From positions 124,001 to 188,000 of the forward strand of contig NZ_FNIQ01000008.1 in assembly GCF_900104025.1 (NCBI RefSeq): a DNA stretch of 64,000 nt, written 5' to 3'. Every line of letters begins with the position of its first letter. The first letter of the stretch is position 1. This document shows, piece by piece, positions 49,282 through 57,733 of the stretch. The position numbers and the translations under genes were made by a program. The notes beneath the pieces were generated by a model that made no database searches, was not told the DNA's origin, and saw only the letters and a list, made by a program, of their open reading frames with translations. The stretch is from Geodermatophilus sp. DSM 45219 (GTDB lineage Bacteria; Actinomycetota; Actinomycetes; Mycobacteriales; Geodermatophilaceae).

Positions 49282-51408
49282 ATGTCGGTGACCGACCTGC
49301 CCATGCCGGGGACGACGACGGTGCACGGGGCCTGCCCGCTGGACTGCCCGGACACCTGCGCGCTCGAGGTGACCGTCGAGGACGGCCGGGCCGTCCGGGT
49401 CCGCGGCGACCGCTCGCACCCGTACACCCGTGGCGGGCTCTGCGTGAAGATGAACGACTACGAGCGCACCGTGTACAGCCCCGACCGGGTGCTGTACCCG
49501 CTGCGGCGGACCGGGCCCAAGGGCAGCGGCCGGTTCGAGCGGATCTCGTGGGACGACGCGCTGGACGAGATCGCCGCGCGGTTCACCGAGATCGCCGAGA
49601 CCTCCGGGCCCGAGGCGATCATGCCGGTCAGCTACCTGGGCACCCAGGGGATCCTCAACGGCCTCAACGTCGGTGACCCCTTCTTCAACCGGCTGGGCGC
49701 CACCATCAGCGAGCGCACCTACTGCGACTCGGGCTCGTGCACGGCCTACGCGATGACGGTGGGGGCGACCGCCGGCGTCGACCCGGAGTCCTTCGTGCAC
49801 GCGCGCTACATCGTCATCTGGGCCAACAACATGCTCAGCACCAACCTGCACCTGTGGCCGTTCGTCGCCGAGGCGCAGCGGCGCGGGGCCAAGGTCGTCG
49901 TCATCGACCCCGTCCGCCACCGGACGGCGCAGCACGCCGACTGGTACATCCCCATCCGGCCCGGCACCGACGGCGCGCTGGCGCTGGCGATGATGCACGT
50001 GATCATCGGCGAGGGGCTGACCGACCAGGACTACGTCGCGCGGTACACGGTCGGCTTCGAGGAGCTGGCCGAGCGCGTGCGGGACTACACCCCCGAGTGG
50101 GCGAGCGGGGAGACCGGCATCCCCGCCGAGGACATCCGGACGCTGGCCCGCGAGTACGCCGCGGCCGAGCCCTCGGTCATCCGGATCGGGGTCGCGATCG
50201 AGCGGCACGCCGGCGGCGGGCAGACCGTGCGGGCGATCTCCTGCCTGCCGGCGCTCACCGGGGCGTGGCGCAGGCCCGGCGGCGGGCTCCTGCAGCTGCC
50301 GCTGTGGGCCTTCCCGGTCAACTGGCCGGCGTTCCTCGGTGCCGAGTTCATCCGCCCGGGCACCCGCGTGGTCAACCAGTGGCTGCTCGGTCGCGCGCTG
50401 ACCGGCGAGCTGCAGCTGGACCCGCCGATCCGGGCGTTGACGGTCTACAACAGCAACCCGCTGGTGGTCTGCCCCGAGCAGGACCGCATGGTCGCCGGGC
50501 TCTCCCGCGAGGACCTGTTCACCGTGGTCAGCGAGCACTTCCTCACCGACACGGCCGACTACGCCGACATCGTGCTGCCGGCGACGACGCAGCTCGAGCA
50601 GCGGGACCTGATGTTCTCGTGGGGCCACCTCTACGTGACCATGAACGAGCCGGCGGTGGCGCCGCTGGGGGAGGCGGTGTCCAACACCGAGCTGTTCCGC
50701 CGGCTGGCCGCGCGGATGGGCTTCACCGAGCCCGTCTTCACCCGTACCGACGAGCAGATGGTCGCCGAGGCGTTCGACTGGTCCTCGCCCGTCCTCGACG
50801 GCATCACGCCGGAGACGCTGGCGCGGGACAGCTGGGCGCGGCTGCGGCTGCCCGAGCCCGACGCGTACGCCCCGCACGCCGAGGGCGGCTTCCCGACGCC
50901 GTCCGGCAAGGTGGAGTTCGTCTCCTCGGCCGCCGCGGGCGGCAACTTCGTCCTGCCGTTGTTCCGTCAGGGCTCCAACGAGCACCAGCCCGGCGAACCG
51001 GTGGACCCGCTGCCGCACTACGTGCCGCCGCGCGAGCGTCCGGACGGTCGGTACCCGCTGACGCTGCTGTCGCCCAAGTCGCACGCCTACCTCAACTCCA
51101 GTTTCGCCGACCGGCCCGGTCAGCAGCGGGTCCAGGGGGCCGCGGCCCTGCACATGCACCCCGAGGACGCCACGGCGCGGGGGCTGGCCGACGGTGCGGA
51201 GGTCCGCGTGGTCAACGACCGCGGCCGCTTCACGGCGCGGCTGCACGTCACGGCGGACGTCGCACCCGGCGTGGTGGTCTCGCCGATGGGCGCCTGGCGC
51301 AAGCACTCCGGCGGAGCGACGGTGAACGCGCTGAGCCCCTCGGTCTTCGCCGACCTGGGCCGGGCACCGACCTTCTCGGACAACCTCGTGGAGGTGGAGC
51401 CGGCCTGA
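49282..51408 (+). CDS. Molybdopterin-dependent oxidoreductase (DMSO reductase family, single subunit)
   Basis: A 708-residue Mo/W-bisMGD enzyme. The N-terminal 4Fe-4S ligands are C18, C22, C26 and C54 ([14 protein letters not shown] and [11 protein letters not shown]). [18 protein letters not shown] (about 145-162) is the usual position of the metal-coordinating residue, with C148, S150, S152 and C153 as candidates. [20 protein letters not shown] and [20 protein letters not shown] are cofactor-binding blocks, and a MoCo-dinucleotide domain ends the protein (about 600-708). No Tat signal, so cytoplasmic. No FeS-subunit or membrane partner is adjacent. ATG 49282 has GGAGGAGG. Physiological substrate unknown. 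Confidence 0.88.
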   Translation: MSVTDLPMPGTTTVHGACPLDCPDTCALEVTVEDGRAVRVRGDRSHPYTRGGLCVKMNDYERTVYSPDRVLYPLRRTGPKGSGRFERISWDDALDEIAARFTEIAETSGPEAIMPVSYLGTQGILNGLNVGDPFFNRLGATISERTYCDSGSCTAYAMTVGATAGVDPESFVHARYIVIWANNMLSTNLHLWPFVAEAQRRGAKVVVIDPVRHRTAQHADWYIPIRPGTDGALALAMMHVIIGEGLTDQDYVARYTVGFEELAERVRDYTPEWASGETGIPAEDIRTLAREYAAAEPSVIRIGVAIERHAGGGQTVRAISCLPALTGAWRRPGGGLLQLPLWAFPVNWPAFLGAEFIRPGTRVVNQWLLGRALTGELQLDPPIRALTVYNSNPLVVCPEQDRMVAGLSREDLFTVVSEHFLTDTADYADIVLPATTQLEQRDLMFSWGHLYVTMNEPAVAPLGEAVSNTELFRRLAARMGFTEPVFTRTDEQMVAEAFDWSSPVLDGITPETLARDSWARLRLPEPDAYAPHAEGGFPTPSGKVEFVSSAAAGGNFVLPLFRQGSNEHQPGEPVDPLPHYVPPRERPDGRYPLTLLSPKSHAYLNSSFADRPGQQRVQGAAALHMHPEDATARGLADGAEVRVVNDRGRFTARLHVTADVAPGVVVSPMGAWRKHSGGATVNALSPSVFADLGRAPTFSDNLVEVEPA

Positions 51409-51590
51409 GGGAGGACCGCGCTCCTCCCCGCGCCGCGCCAGCAGCCGGTCGCGCCCCCGCCAGGGGCCCGGCGCGGGCTGGGCGGGGGACGGGAGGACCG
51501 CCTCCCCCCGGCCCTCGCAGGCACGGGTGGAGGACCCCGTCCTCCTCACCCCTCGCAGGCCCGGGGTGGGCCTCGGGACGGGGCCGAGGG
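51409..51590 (+). repeat. Intergenic stem-loop repeat array, copy 6 (three units)
   Basis: Three units in tandem after the oxidoreductase stop. Unit 1 (about 51409-51490) starts GGGAGGACCGCGC and is longer and divergent. Unit 2 (51491-51530) has GGAGGACCGCC and CCCTCGCAGGC but no right arm. Unit 3 (51531-51590) is complete: CCCCGTCC/GGACGGGG (51535-51542 with 51576-51583) and loop CCCCTCGCAGGCCCGGGG. Confidence 0.72.
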
Positions 51591-51609
51591 GCCGTGGTCC
51601 GCCATCTGG

Positions 51610-51749
51610 CACAATGGTCGGTCGAACACGGCGGTGGGCGGCCCTCTCACCGTTGCCGGCCGTGTCCAGCCGCACCGCCCCCGTCGTACCCCCACGCGTC
51701 GCCCCGGGCGGGCACACACGACCTGCGTTCGAGGAGAACACCACACACC
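51610..51749 (+). promoter_or_regulatory. rpsP promoter and structured leader
   Basis: The -10-like CACAAT (51610-51615, in TGGCACAATGG) is followed by a 134-base leader. Soon after the start it holds a two-part hairpin: ACACGGC (51626-51632) with GCCGTGT (51659-51665), inside it CGGTG (51632-51636) with CACCG (51648-51652). GAGGAGA before the GTG is the ribosome site. The rplS promoter has the same TGGCACA(A/G)T. Confidence 0.5.
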
Positions 51750-52190
51750 GTGGCCACCAAGATCAAGCTCATGCGCCTGGGCAAGATGCGCGCGCCGTAC
51801 TACCGCATCGTCGTCGCCGACTCCCGCACCAAGCGCGAGGGCCGCTCGATCGAGACGATCGGCAAGTACCACCCGAAGGAGGACCCCTCCTTCATCGAGG
51901 TCGACTCCGAGCGGGCGCAGTACTGGCTGGGTGTCGGCGCGCAGCCGACCGAGGCCGTCGCCGCCATCTTCCGCGTCACCGGTGACTGGCAGAAGTTCAA
52001 GGGCGAGGCCGCGCCGCCGCCCATGAAGGTCGCCGCCCCGAAGCCGGACAAGAAGGCCCTCTACGAGGAGGCCGTCCGCAACGCGGGCGAGGAGCCGGCC
52101 GCCGGCGCCACCACCCCGAAGAAGAAGGCCGCTCCCAAGGCCGACGACGCGGTGGCGACCGACGCCCCCGCCGAGACGCCCGCCGAGTAA
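51750..52190 (+). CDS. rpsP: 30S ribosomal protein S16
   Basis: A 146-residue S16. [20 protein letters not shown] and [15 protein letters not shown] are the conserved core (about 1-85). A tail of about 60 residues rich in Ala, Lys, Pro ([20 protein letters not shown]) is beyond the E. coli end and typical of actinomycetes. Starts with GTG 51750; it opens the rpsP-khpA-rimM-trmD run, and khpA follows after 3 bases. Confidence 0.97.
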   Translation: MATKIKLMRLGKMRAPYYRIVVADSRTKREGRSIETIGKYHPKEDPSFIEVDSERAQYWLGVGAQPTEAVAAIFRVTGDWQKFKGEAAPPPMKVAAPKPDKKALYEEAVRNAGEEPAAGATTPKKKAAPKADDAVATDAPAETPAE

Positions 52191-52193
52191 GAC

Positions 52194-52430
52194 GTGCTGG
52201 AAGAGGCGCTCGAGCACCTGGTCAAGGGCATCGTCGACCACCCCGAGGACGTCACGGTCGACCTGCTCAGCAACCGCCGTGGCAAGACCCTCGAGGTCCG
52301 GGTGCACCCCGACGACCTCGGCAAGGTCATCGGCCGCGGCGGCCGCACCGCCAAGGCGCTGCGCACCGTGATGACCGGTGTCGGCGGCCGTGGCCTGCGG
52401 GTCGACGTCGTCGACACCGACGGGCGCTGA
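52194..52430 (+). CDS. khpA: KH-domain RNA-binding protein KhpA
   Basis: A 78-residue single KH domain with the GxxG loop in DDLGKVIGRGGRTAKALRTV. It forms dimers with KhpB/Jag in Gram-positives and binds many RNAs. Its place between rpsP and rimM is conserved across Actinomycetota and Firmicutes (Rv2908c). Start GTG 52194. Confidence 0.95.
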   Translation: MLEEALEHLVKGIVDHPEDVTVDLLSNRRGKTLEVRVHPDDLGKVIGRGGRTAKALRTVMTGVGGRGLRVDVVDTDGR

Positions 52431-52455
52431 GCGCCTCTCCCTGAGCACCACCCTG

Positions 52456-52989
52456 GTGAGCACCCAGCCAGACGACCCCACCGACACCGTGGTGGTCGGC
52501 CGCATCGGTCGGCCCCACGGTGTCCGTGGTGAGGTCACCGTCGAGGTCCGCACCGACGACCCCGACCTCCGCTTCGCCCCCGGCGCGGTCCTGCGCACCG
52601 AGCCCGCCGACCGCGGGCCGCTCACCGTCGCCGGCCGCCGCTGGCACCGCGAGGTCCTCCTGCTGGCCGTCGACGGCGTCGACAGCCGCGAGGCGGCCGA
52701 GGAGCTGCGCAACACCGAGCTGCACGTGCCGCTCGCCGACCTGCCCGCGCTGGAGGACCCGGACGTCTACTACGACCACCAGCTGGTGGGCCTGACCGCC
52801 CGGCTGCCCGACGGCACCGAGCTCGGCACCGTGGGCGCCGTCCGCCACGAGGGCGCCGACCTGCTCGTCGTCCGCCGGGTCGAGGGCGGGGAGCTGCTGG
52901 TGCCGTTCGTCACGGCCATCGTGCCGACCGTCGACGTCCCCGGCGGCGTCGTGGTGGTCGACCCGCCCGAGGGGCTGCTCGACCTGTGA
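52456..52989 (+). CDS. rimM: Ribosome maturation factor RimM
   Basis: A 177-residue 16S rRNA processing factor for the 30S head. The N-terminal barrel has [20 protein letters not shown]; the PRC-barrel C-terminal domain has [20 protein letters not shown] and [20 protein letters not shown]. It binds S19. GTG 52456 is preferred over frames starting inside khpA. Overlaps trmD by 4 bases. Confidence 0.95.
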   Translation: MSTQPDDPTDTVVVGRIGRPHGVRGEVTVEVRTDDPDLRFAPGAVLRTEPADRGPLTVAGRRWHREVLLLAVDGVDSREAAEELRNTELHVPLADLPALEDPDVYYDHQLVGLTARLPDGTELGTVGAVRHEGADLLVVRRVEGGELLVPFVTAIVPTVDVPGGVVVVDPPEGLLDL

Positions 52990-53729
52990 GCGGGCCGTTC
53001 CGCATCGACGTCGTCACGATCTTCCCCGAGTACCTCGCCCCGCTGCGCCAGTCGCTGCTGGGCAGGGCCGCCGAGCGCGGCCTGGTGGGCGTGGGCGTCC
53101 ACGACCTGCGGCAGTGGACCGACGACCTGCACCGCACCGTCGACGACGCCCCCTACGGCGGCGGCCCCGGCATGGTGATGAAGCCCGAGCCGTGGGCCCG
53201 CGCGATCGAGGCGGTCCGCCCGCCGGGCACCCGCCTGATCGTGCCGACCCCGGCCGGCCGGCTCTTCACCCAGGCGACGGCTGCCGAGTGGGCGGCCGAG
53301 CCCGGCCTGGTCTTCGCCTGCGGGCGCTACGAGGGCATCGACCAGCGGGTCGCCGACTGGGCCGCGGACGCCGGGCCGGTCTCCGAGGTGTCGATCGGCG
53401 ACTACGTGCTGGCCGGCGGGGAGTCCGCGGTGCTGGTGATGGTCGAGGCGGTGACCCGCCTGCTGCCCGGCGTCGTCGGCAACCGCGAGTCGGTCGAGTA
53501 CGACTCGCACGCCGACGGCCTGCTCGAGGGGCCCTCCTACACGCGGCCGGCGTCCTGGCGCGGTCACGACGTCCCCCCGGTGCTGCTGTCGGGTGACCAC
53601 GCCGCGATCGCCCGGTGGCGGCGCGCGGAGTCGCTGCGCCGCACGGCGGCCCGGCGTCCGGACCTGCTGGCCGCCCTGCCCGACGCGGCGCTGTCCGACG
53701 CCGACCGCGCCGTCCTCGACGGGAACTGA
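52986..53729 (+). CDS. trmD: tRNA (guanine(37)-N1)-methyltransferase
   Basis: A 247-residue SPOUT enzyme methylating G37 to prevent frameshifting. [20 protein letters not shown] is the start; [20 protein letters not shown] and [20 protein letters not shown] bind tRNA and SAM; the trefoil knot is in [20 protein letters not shown]. Length is usual. The NUDIX gene follows after 7 bases. Confidence 0.97.
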   Translation: MSGPFRIDVVTIFPEYLAPLRQSLLGRAAERGLVGVGVHDLRQWTDDLHRTVDDAPYGGGPGMVMKPEPWARAIEAVRPPGTRLIVPTPAGRLFTQATAAEWAAEPGLVFACGRYEGIDQRVADWAADAGPVSEVSIGDYVLAGGESAVLVMVEAVTRLLPGVVGNRESVEYDSHADGLLEGPSYTRPASWRGHDVPPVLLSGDHAAIARWRRAESLRRTAARRPDLLAALPDAALSDADRAVLDGN

Positions 53730-53736
53730 CGCCGGG

Positions 53737-54237
53737 GTGGCCGGACGACCGTTGGTGCGACCCACCGCCCGCGTGGTGGTGCTCGACCCATCCGGGCGGG
53801 TGCTGCTGCTCGGTGCCCGCCTCACCGACCCCGCCGTCCCGCCCGGCGACGTGCTGTTCTGGTACACCCCCGGCGGCGGCGTGGAACCGGGGGAGGGCGT
53901 GCGCGAGGCCGCGACCCGCGAGCTGGCCGAGGAGATCGGCCTGGTCGTCGACCCCGGCGAGCTGGAGGGCCCGGTGTGGTTCCGGCGGCACGTCGGCCCC
54001 TTCGCCGGCGTGCAGATCGACTCGCGGGAGACCTTCTTCGTGCTCCGCGACGTCGTGCACGAGGTCGACGCGAGCGGGCGCACGGAGCTGGAGGTGCTGG
54101 GCGCCGAGCCGCACCGCTGGTGGAGTGCCGCGGAGGTGGCCGCCGCCGGCGCGACCTTCGCGCCCCGCGAGCTCGCCGACCTGCTGCCCGAGCTGTCCGC
54201 CGGCCCGTGGACAGGGCCGCCGCGCTTCGTCGGCTGA
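53737..54237 (+). CDS. NUDIX hydrolase
   Basis: A 166-residue NUDIX protein. The Nudix box GGGVEPGEGVREAATRELAE continues as EIGLVV (G-x5-E-x7-RE-x2-EE-x-G). It could act on a nucleotide diphosphate derivative; the family does not allow a closer call. VWFRRHVGPFAGVQIDSRET may shape substrate choice. Inserted between trmD and rplS, where many actinomycetes have no or a different gene. GTG 53737. Confidence 0.85.
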   Translation: MAGRPLVRPTARVVVLDPSGRVLLLGARLTDPAVPPGDVLFWYTPGGGVEPGEGVREAATRELAEEIGLVVDPGELEGPVWFRRHVGPFAGVQIDSRETFFVLRDVVHEVDASGRTELEVLGAEPHRWWSAAEVAAAGATFAPRELADLLPELSAGPWTGPPRFVG

Positions 54238-54245
54238 AGGTGTGG

Positions 54246-54384
54246 CACAGTAGAGAGCTGCTGCGGACGCATCACTGCGTCGAGGCCGAGCTCCTCCCAG
54301 GAGTGCAGCTCCCCGGAACGGACAGCCCGGGGGCGCCTGCTGTCCGCACCGCAACGACACGACCGCTAGGACAGGACTGCCGCG
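54246..54384 (+). promoter_or_regulatory. rplS promoter and three-hairpin leader
   Basis: CACAGT (54246-54251, in TGGCACAGTAG) is a probable -10. The leader of about 130 bases contains GACGCA-TCAC-TGCGTC (54266-54281), a GAGCTCCT/AGGAG...AGCTC hairpin (54288-54311), and CGGACAGC/GCTGTCCG (54319-54326 with 54339-54346). This could be an autoregulatory r-protein leader; it is not one I know by name. Confidence 0.5.
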
Positions 54385-54741
54385 ATGAACACCCTGGACG
54401 TACTCGACGCCGAGCAGCTGCGCGACGACATCCCCGCGTTCCGCCCGGGTGACACCGTCAAGGTGCACGTGCGCGTCATCGAGGGCAACCGCTCCCGGAT
54501 CCAGGTCTTCCAGGGCGTCGTCATCCGTCGCCAGGGCGGCGGTGTCCGCGAGACCTTCACCGTCCGCAAGGTCAGCTTCGGCGTCGGTGTCGAGCGCACC
54601 TTCCCGGTGCACACCCCGGTCGTGGAGAAGATCGAGGTGCTGACCCGCGGCGACGTCCGTCGCGCCAAGCTGTACTACCTCCGCGAGCTGCGCGGCAAGG
54701 CCGCCAAGATCAAGGAGAAGCGCGAGACCGTCGCGCGCTGA
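54385..54741 (+). CDS. rplS: 50S ribosomal protein L19
   Basis: A 118-residue L19: [60 protein letters not shown] and [20 protein letters not shown] are all conserved. It sits at the 30S-50S interface. ATG 54385 with a 5' leader holding three hairpins. lepB follows 64 bases later. Confidence 0.97.
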   Translation: MNTLDVLDAEQLRDDIPAFRPGDTVKVHVRVIEGNRSRIQVFQGVVIRRQGGGVRETFTVRKVSFGVGVERTFPVHTPVVEKIEVLTRGDVRRAKLYYLRELRGKAAKIKEKRETVAR

Positions 54742-54805
54742 CACGACGCCGGCCGGCGTTCCGGCCTGACCGCGGCGGGTCCCCCACGGCCGTACGCTGG
54801 CTCCG

Positions 54806-55753
54806 ATGAGCAGCGACCGGCCCAGGGGGCCCGCCGACGTCGTCCCGGAGGGTGAGGACCCCGGGGTGACCGGGTCCACCGCCGACACCGGCCCCATCCG
54901 CCCGGCCCAGGGCCGCCGCGCCCGCCGGCGCGAGCAGGAGGCGGCGAAGAAGGGCTCCCTGCTGCGCGAGCTCCCGGTGCTCCTGCTCGTCGCCTTCGTG
55001 CTCGCCCTGCTGGTGAAGACCTTCCTCGTGCAGGCGTTCTTCATCCCGTCGGGCTCGATGGAGCAGACCCTGCACGGCTGTCCCGGCTGCACCGGCGACC
55101 GCGTGCTGGTCAACAAGGTGCCCTACTGGTTCGGCGAGCCCGAGCCGGGCGACATCGTCGTCTTCGAGGGCCCGGAGAGCTGGTCGCCCGAGGTGCAGAT
55201 CGACGAGCCCGGCAACGCCGTCTCCAGCGCCCTGCTGTGGCTTGGCCGCGCCATCGGGGTGGCCCCGCCGAGCGAGGACGACTTCGTCAAGCGGGTCATC
55301 GCCACCGGCGGTCAGACGGTGCAGTGCTGCGACGCCGAGGGCCGGGTCACCGTGGACGGCGAACCGCTCGAGGAGCCCTACGTCTTCGAGGACACCCCGC
55401 TGGAGAGCCGGGCGTTCAGCGCCGTGACCGTCCCCGAGGGCCGGCTGTGGGTCATGGGCGACCACCGGTCGGCCTCGGCGGACTCGCGGCAGCACGTCGG
55501 GGACGAGTTCTCGGGAACGGTCGCGGTGGACGACGTCATCGGCAAGGCCGCGCTGATCGTCTGGCCGCTGGACCGGTTCGGCACCCTCGGGTCTCCGGAC
55601 ATCCAGGGCACCGAGGCAGCCGGTGCCCCCGACCGCCCGCTGCCGGTCTCCGGTCCCGCCGCGATCGCGGCCCCGTACGCGCTCGGGTTCGTGGGCGCGG
55701 TGCCGCTGACCCTCTGGCGGCGCCGGCGGCGGTCCCGGTCCCGCGCCGGCTGA
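54806..55753 (+). CDS. lepB: Type I signal peptidase
   Basis: A 315-residue membrane protease removing Sec/Tat signal peptides. A long cytoplasmic N-terminus (about 50 residues) is followed by the anchor LPVLLLVAFVLALLVKTFLV; the catalytic Ser is in IPSGSMEQTLHGCPGC and the Lys in DDFVKRVIATGGQTV. VMGDHRSASADSRQHVGDEF is box E. A second transmembrane helix and basic end (TLWRRRRRSRSRAG) lie at the C-terminus. An extra Cys pair, GCPGC, follows the catalytic Ser. Start ATG 54806. Confidence 0.95.
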   Translation: MSSDRPRGPADVVPEGEDPGVTGSTADTGPIRPAQGRRARRREQEAAKKGSLLRELPVLLLVAFVLALLVKTFLVQAFFIPSGSMEQTLHGCPGCTGDRVLVNKVPYWFGEPEPGDIVVFEGPESWSPEVQIDEPGNAVSSALLWLGRAIGVAPPSEDDFVKRVIATGGQTVQCCDAEGRVTVDGEPLEEPYVFEDTPLESRAFSAVTVPEGRLWVMGDHRSASADSRQHVGDEFSGTVAVDDVIGKAALIVWPLDRFGTLGSPDIQGTEAAGAPDRPLPVSGPAAIAAPYALGFVGAVPLTLWRRRRRSRSRAG

Positions 55754-55771
55754 GCGACTCCGCCACCGAAC

Positions 55772-55810
55772 CTCGACCCGCACCCCGGACCCCCCGGTGT
55801 GCGGGTCGAG
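55772..55810 (+). terminator. 12-bp terminator hairpin after lepB
   Basis: CTCGACCCGCAC (55772-55783) and GTGCGGGTCGAG (55799-55810) form a perfect 12-bp stem with a 15-base loop, 19 bases after the lepB stop. Confidence 0.75.
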
Positions 55811-55854
55811 TCGTCTCCGGGGGAATGGCGTCGCCATGTCGACACGAATGCCGC

Positions 55855-56010
55855 CAGTCACCATTCGCGCGTTACCCCTGGGATCCGGTAATCGATCGAC
55901 CGGTGGGCAAGAATTGTTTCGAGAAATGTTGGAAAAGCGTTCAAGCAGCCGTCTCACCCGTCCGATGGAGATCGTGAGAAGTTCCCCGAACGTGTGAAAC
56001 GGAGAAAGTC
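55855..56010 (+). promoter_or_regulatory. A+T-rich upstream region of the LuxR-family gene
   Basis: This stretch is clearly richer in A+T than anything nearby (for example AAGAATTGTTTCGAGAAATG). It contains TTACC-N10-GGTAA (near 55881) and ATCGATCGACCGG. The ribosome site ACGGAGAAAG precedes GTG 56011. Probably an extended regulatory region for the atypical response regulator. Confidence 0.5.
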
Positions 56011-56718
56011 GTGACCGCACCCCTGGCGAGCGCCGCCCGTGGCGTCACCCGCGTGCTCATCCTCGCCGACGCGCCCGTCCTGCGGCGTGGGCTGGTGAGC
56101 ATGGTCAACGAGACCGCCGGCATGCAGTCGGTCGGCACTCCGGGCGAGCTGCGCCGCGCCCTCACGCTCGTCGAGACCGCCCGCCCCGACGCGGTGGTCG
56201 TGGAACTGGGCCAGGGCCGCGCCGCGACCCTCAACGCCTGCCGCGACCTGCGCCGCCGGTACCCCCGGGTCACCATCGTGGCCCTGGGCACCTCCGAGGA
56301 CCCGGCCGTGGTCAACGAGGCGCTGGCTGCCGGTGTCCGGGGCTACCTCATGATCAACACCTCGCCGACCCTCCTCGGCTGGGCGATCCTGGCCGCCCGC
56401 GCCGGCCGCACCGTCGTGGACCCGCAGATCCGCCGGGTCGAGCCGTCGGCCGTGCCCGCCGCGAAGCCGTTCGCCCCCGAGGTGCCGCTGACCCGCCGCG
56501 AGTCCGACGTCCTCGACGAGCTCCTCCAGGGCCAGTCGAACCGGCAGATCGGGCGCAACCTGTTCATCAGCGAGGACACCGTGAAGTCCCACGTCAAGGC
56601 CATCCTGCGCAAGCTGGGTGCCCGCGACCGGGCGCACGCGGTCTCGCTGGTCCTGTCCTCGCGCACGCCGGCCTGCACCTGCGGCGCCCACGCCGCCCTG
56701 GCGCCCGCCGAGGCCTGA
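56011..56718 (+). CDS. Atypical LuxR/NarL-family response regulator
   Basis: A 235-residue regulator: a receiver-like domain (about 12-130) and a C-terminal LuxR HTH (LTRRESDVLDELLQGQSNRQ, then IGRNLFISEDTVKSHVKAIL). In the receiver the phosphorylation Asp is replaced by Glu65 (PDAVVVELGQGR), only one acidic residue (D20) remains at the beta-1 end, and the conserved Lys is Ile (GVRGYLMINTSP). Activation by a sensor kinase is therefore unlikely. A C-terminal ACTCGAH gives two close Cys. No kinase gene nearby. GTG 56011, preceded by an A+T-rich promoter region. Confidence 0.88.
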   Translation: MTAPLASAARGVTRVLILADAPVLRRGLVSMVNETAGMQSVGTPGELRRALTLVETARPDAVVVELGQGRAATLNACRDLRRRYPRVTIVALGTSEDPAVVNEALAAGVRGYLMINTSPTLLGWAILAARAGRTVVDPQIRRVEPSAVPAAKPFAPEVPLTRRESDVLDELLQGQSNRQIGRNLFISEDTVKSHVKAILRKLGARDRAHAVSLVLSSRTPACTCGAHAALAPAEA

Positions 56719-56832
56719 GGAAGGACCCCGTCCTCCTCGCCGTTCGCAGGCTCACGGCGAACCCCTGGACGGGGCCGCCCTCCCTCCCACGCCTCGCAGG
56801 CCCAGAGGTGGGGCCTGGAGGGCGGCCGTCCG
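56719..56832 (+). repeat. Intergenic nested stem-loop repeat, copy 7 (two units)
   Basis: GGAAGGACC starts directly after the LuxR gene stop. Unit 1: outer CCCCGTCC/GGACGGGG (56726-56733 with 56767-56774), inner CGCCGTTCGCAGGCTCACGG. Unit 2: outer CCGCCCTCC/GGAGGGCGG (56775-56783 with 56817-56825), inner loop GCCTCGCAGGCCCAGAGG. The stems differ in sequence but keep pairing. Confidence 0.75.
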
Positions 56833-56956
56833 GCCGCTCCGACGGCCGGGCGCCCGCAGGGCCGGCCCCCTCTGACCCCGGGGGCCGGCCCTGCGGCGTT
56901 CCCGGGGTCCGGCGGCTGCGGAGAGCGTCCCTCGGGCGTCGTACTGTCGGACCGCG

Positions 56957-57733
56957 ATGGCTCTCCGTACCACCCCCGCTCCTCCCGGGCCGCCGAGCCG
57001 CCTCCGCCCCGGGACGCCCGCCGACGACCGCACCGACGCCCTGTGGGACATGGAACGCACGCTGCGCCGCCGCGGGTTCGGCGCGGTCGCCGGCGCCGAC
57101 GAGGCCGGCCGCGGTGCCTGCGCCGGTCCGCTCGTCGCCGCTGCCTGCGTGCTCCCGCCCGGCCGCCGGGGTCGGGTCCCCGGTCTGGCCGACTCCAAGC
57201 TGCTCACCGCGGCCACCCGCGACCGGGTCTACGAGGAGGTCGTCGACCGGGCGCTGGCGTGGTCGGTGGTCGTCCTGCCGGTCGCCGACCTCGACGCGCG
57301 CGGCATGCACGTCACCAACATCGAGGCGTTGCGCCGCGCCGTGTGGGCCCTCGACCCCGGCGCGGACTACGTGCTCACCGACGGCTTCCCGGTCCCGGGG
57401 CTGGCCCGGCCCACCCTCGCGGTGTGGAAGGGCGACCGGGTGGCGGCGTGCGTGGCGGCGGCCTCGGTGCTGGCCAAGGTCACGCGGGACCGGATCATGC
57501 TGGACCTGCACGAGCGCTGGCCGGAGTACGACTTCGCGGTCCACAAGGGCTACACCACGGCCGCGCACGACGCCGCCCTGCAGCGGTACGGGCCCTGCCC
57601 GGAGCACCGGATGCGCTTCGTCAACGTGGCCCGCGCCCGCGACGCGCGCGCCGCGCGGGGAGTCCACCTCACCGGCTCCGGGGCCATGGTCGATGATGGG
57701 TCCATGCGCCCTGTGTCCGGAGAGCCGCGATGA
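56957..57733 (+). CDS. rnhB: Ribonuclease HII
   Basis: Removes ribonucleotides and RNA primers from DNA (258 residues). VAGADEAGRGACAGPLVAAA is the D-E-x-GRG active site; GLADSKLLTAATRDRVYEEV, TDGFPVPGLARPTLAVWKGD and AASVLAKVTRDRIMLDL follow. A N-terminal Pro-rich segment (about 30 residues) is extra. ATG 56957. The stop overlaps the DUF2469 gene. Confidence 0.95.
   Translation: MALRTTPAPPGPPSRLRPGTPADDRTDALWDMERTLRRRGFGAVAGADEAGRGACAGPLVAAACVLPPGRRGRVPGLADSKLLTAATRDRVYEEVVDRALAWSVVVLPVADLDARGMHVTNIEALRRAVWALDPGADYVLTDGFPVPGLARPTLAVWKGDRVAACVAAASVLAKVTRDRIMLDLHERWPEYDFAVHKGYTTAAHDAALQRYGPCPEHRMRFVNVARARDARAARGVHLTGSGAMVDDGSMRPVSGEPR

Noticed and set aside
51409-51590. The tandem GC-rich block as an insertion sequence
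   Set aside because: No transposase frame and no terminal inverted repeat around the whole; the units are explained by the stem-loop family.
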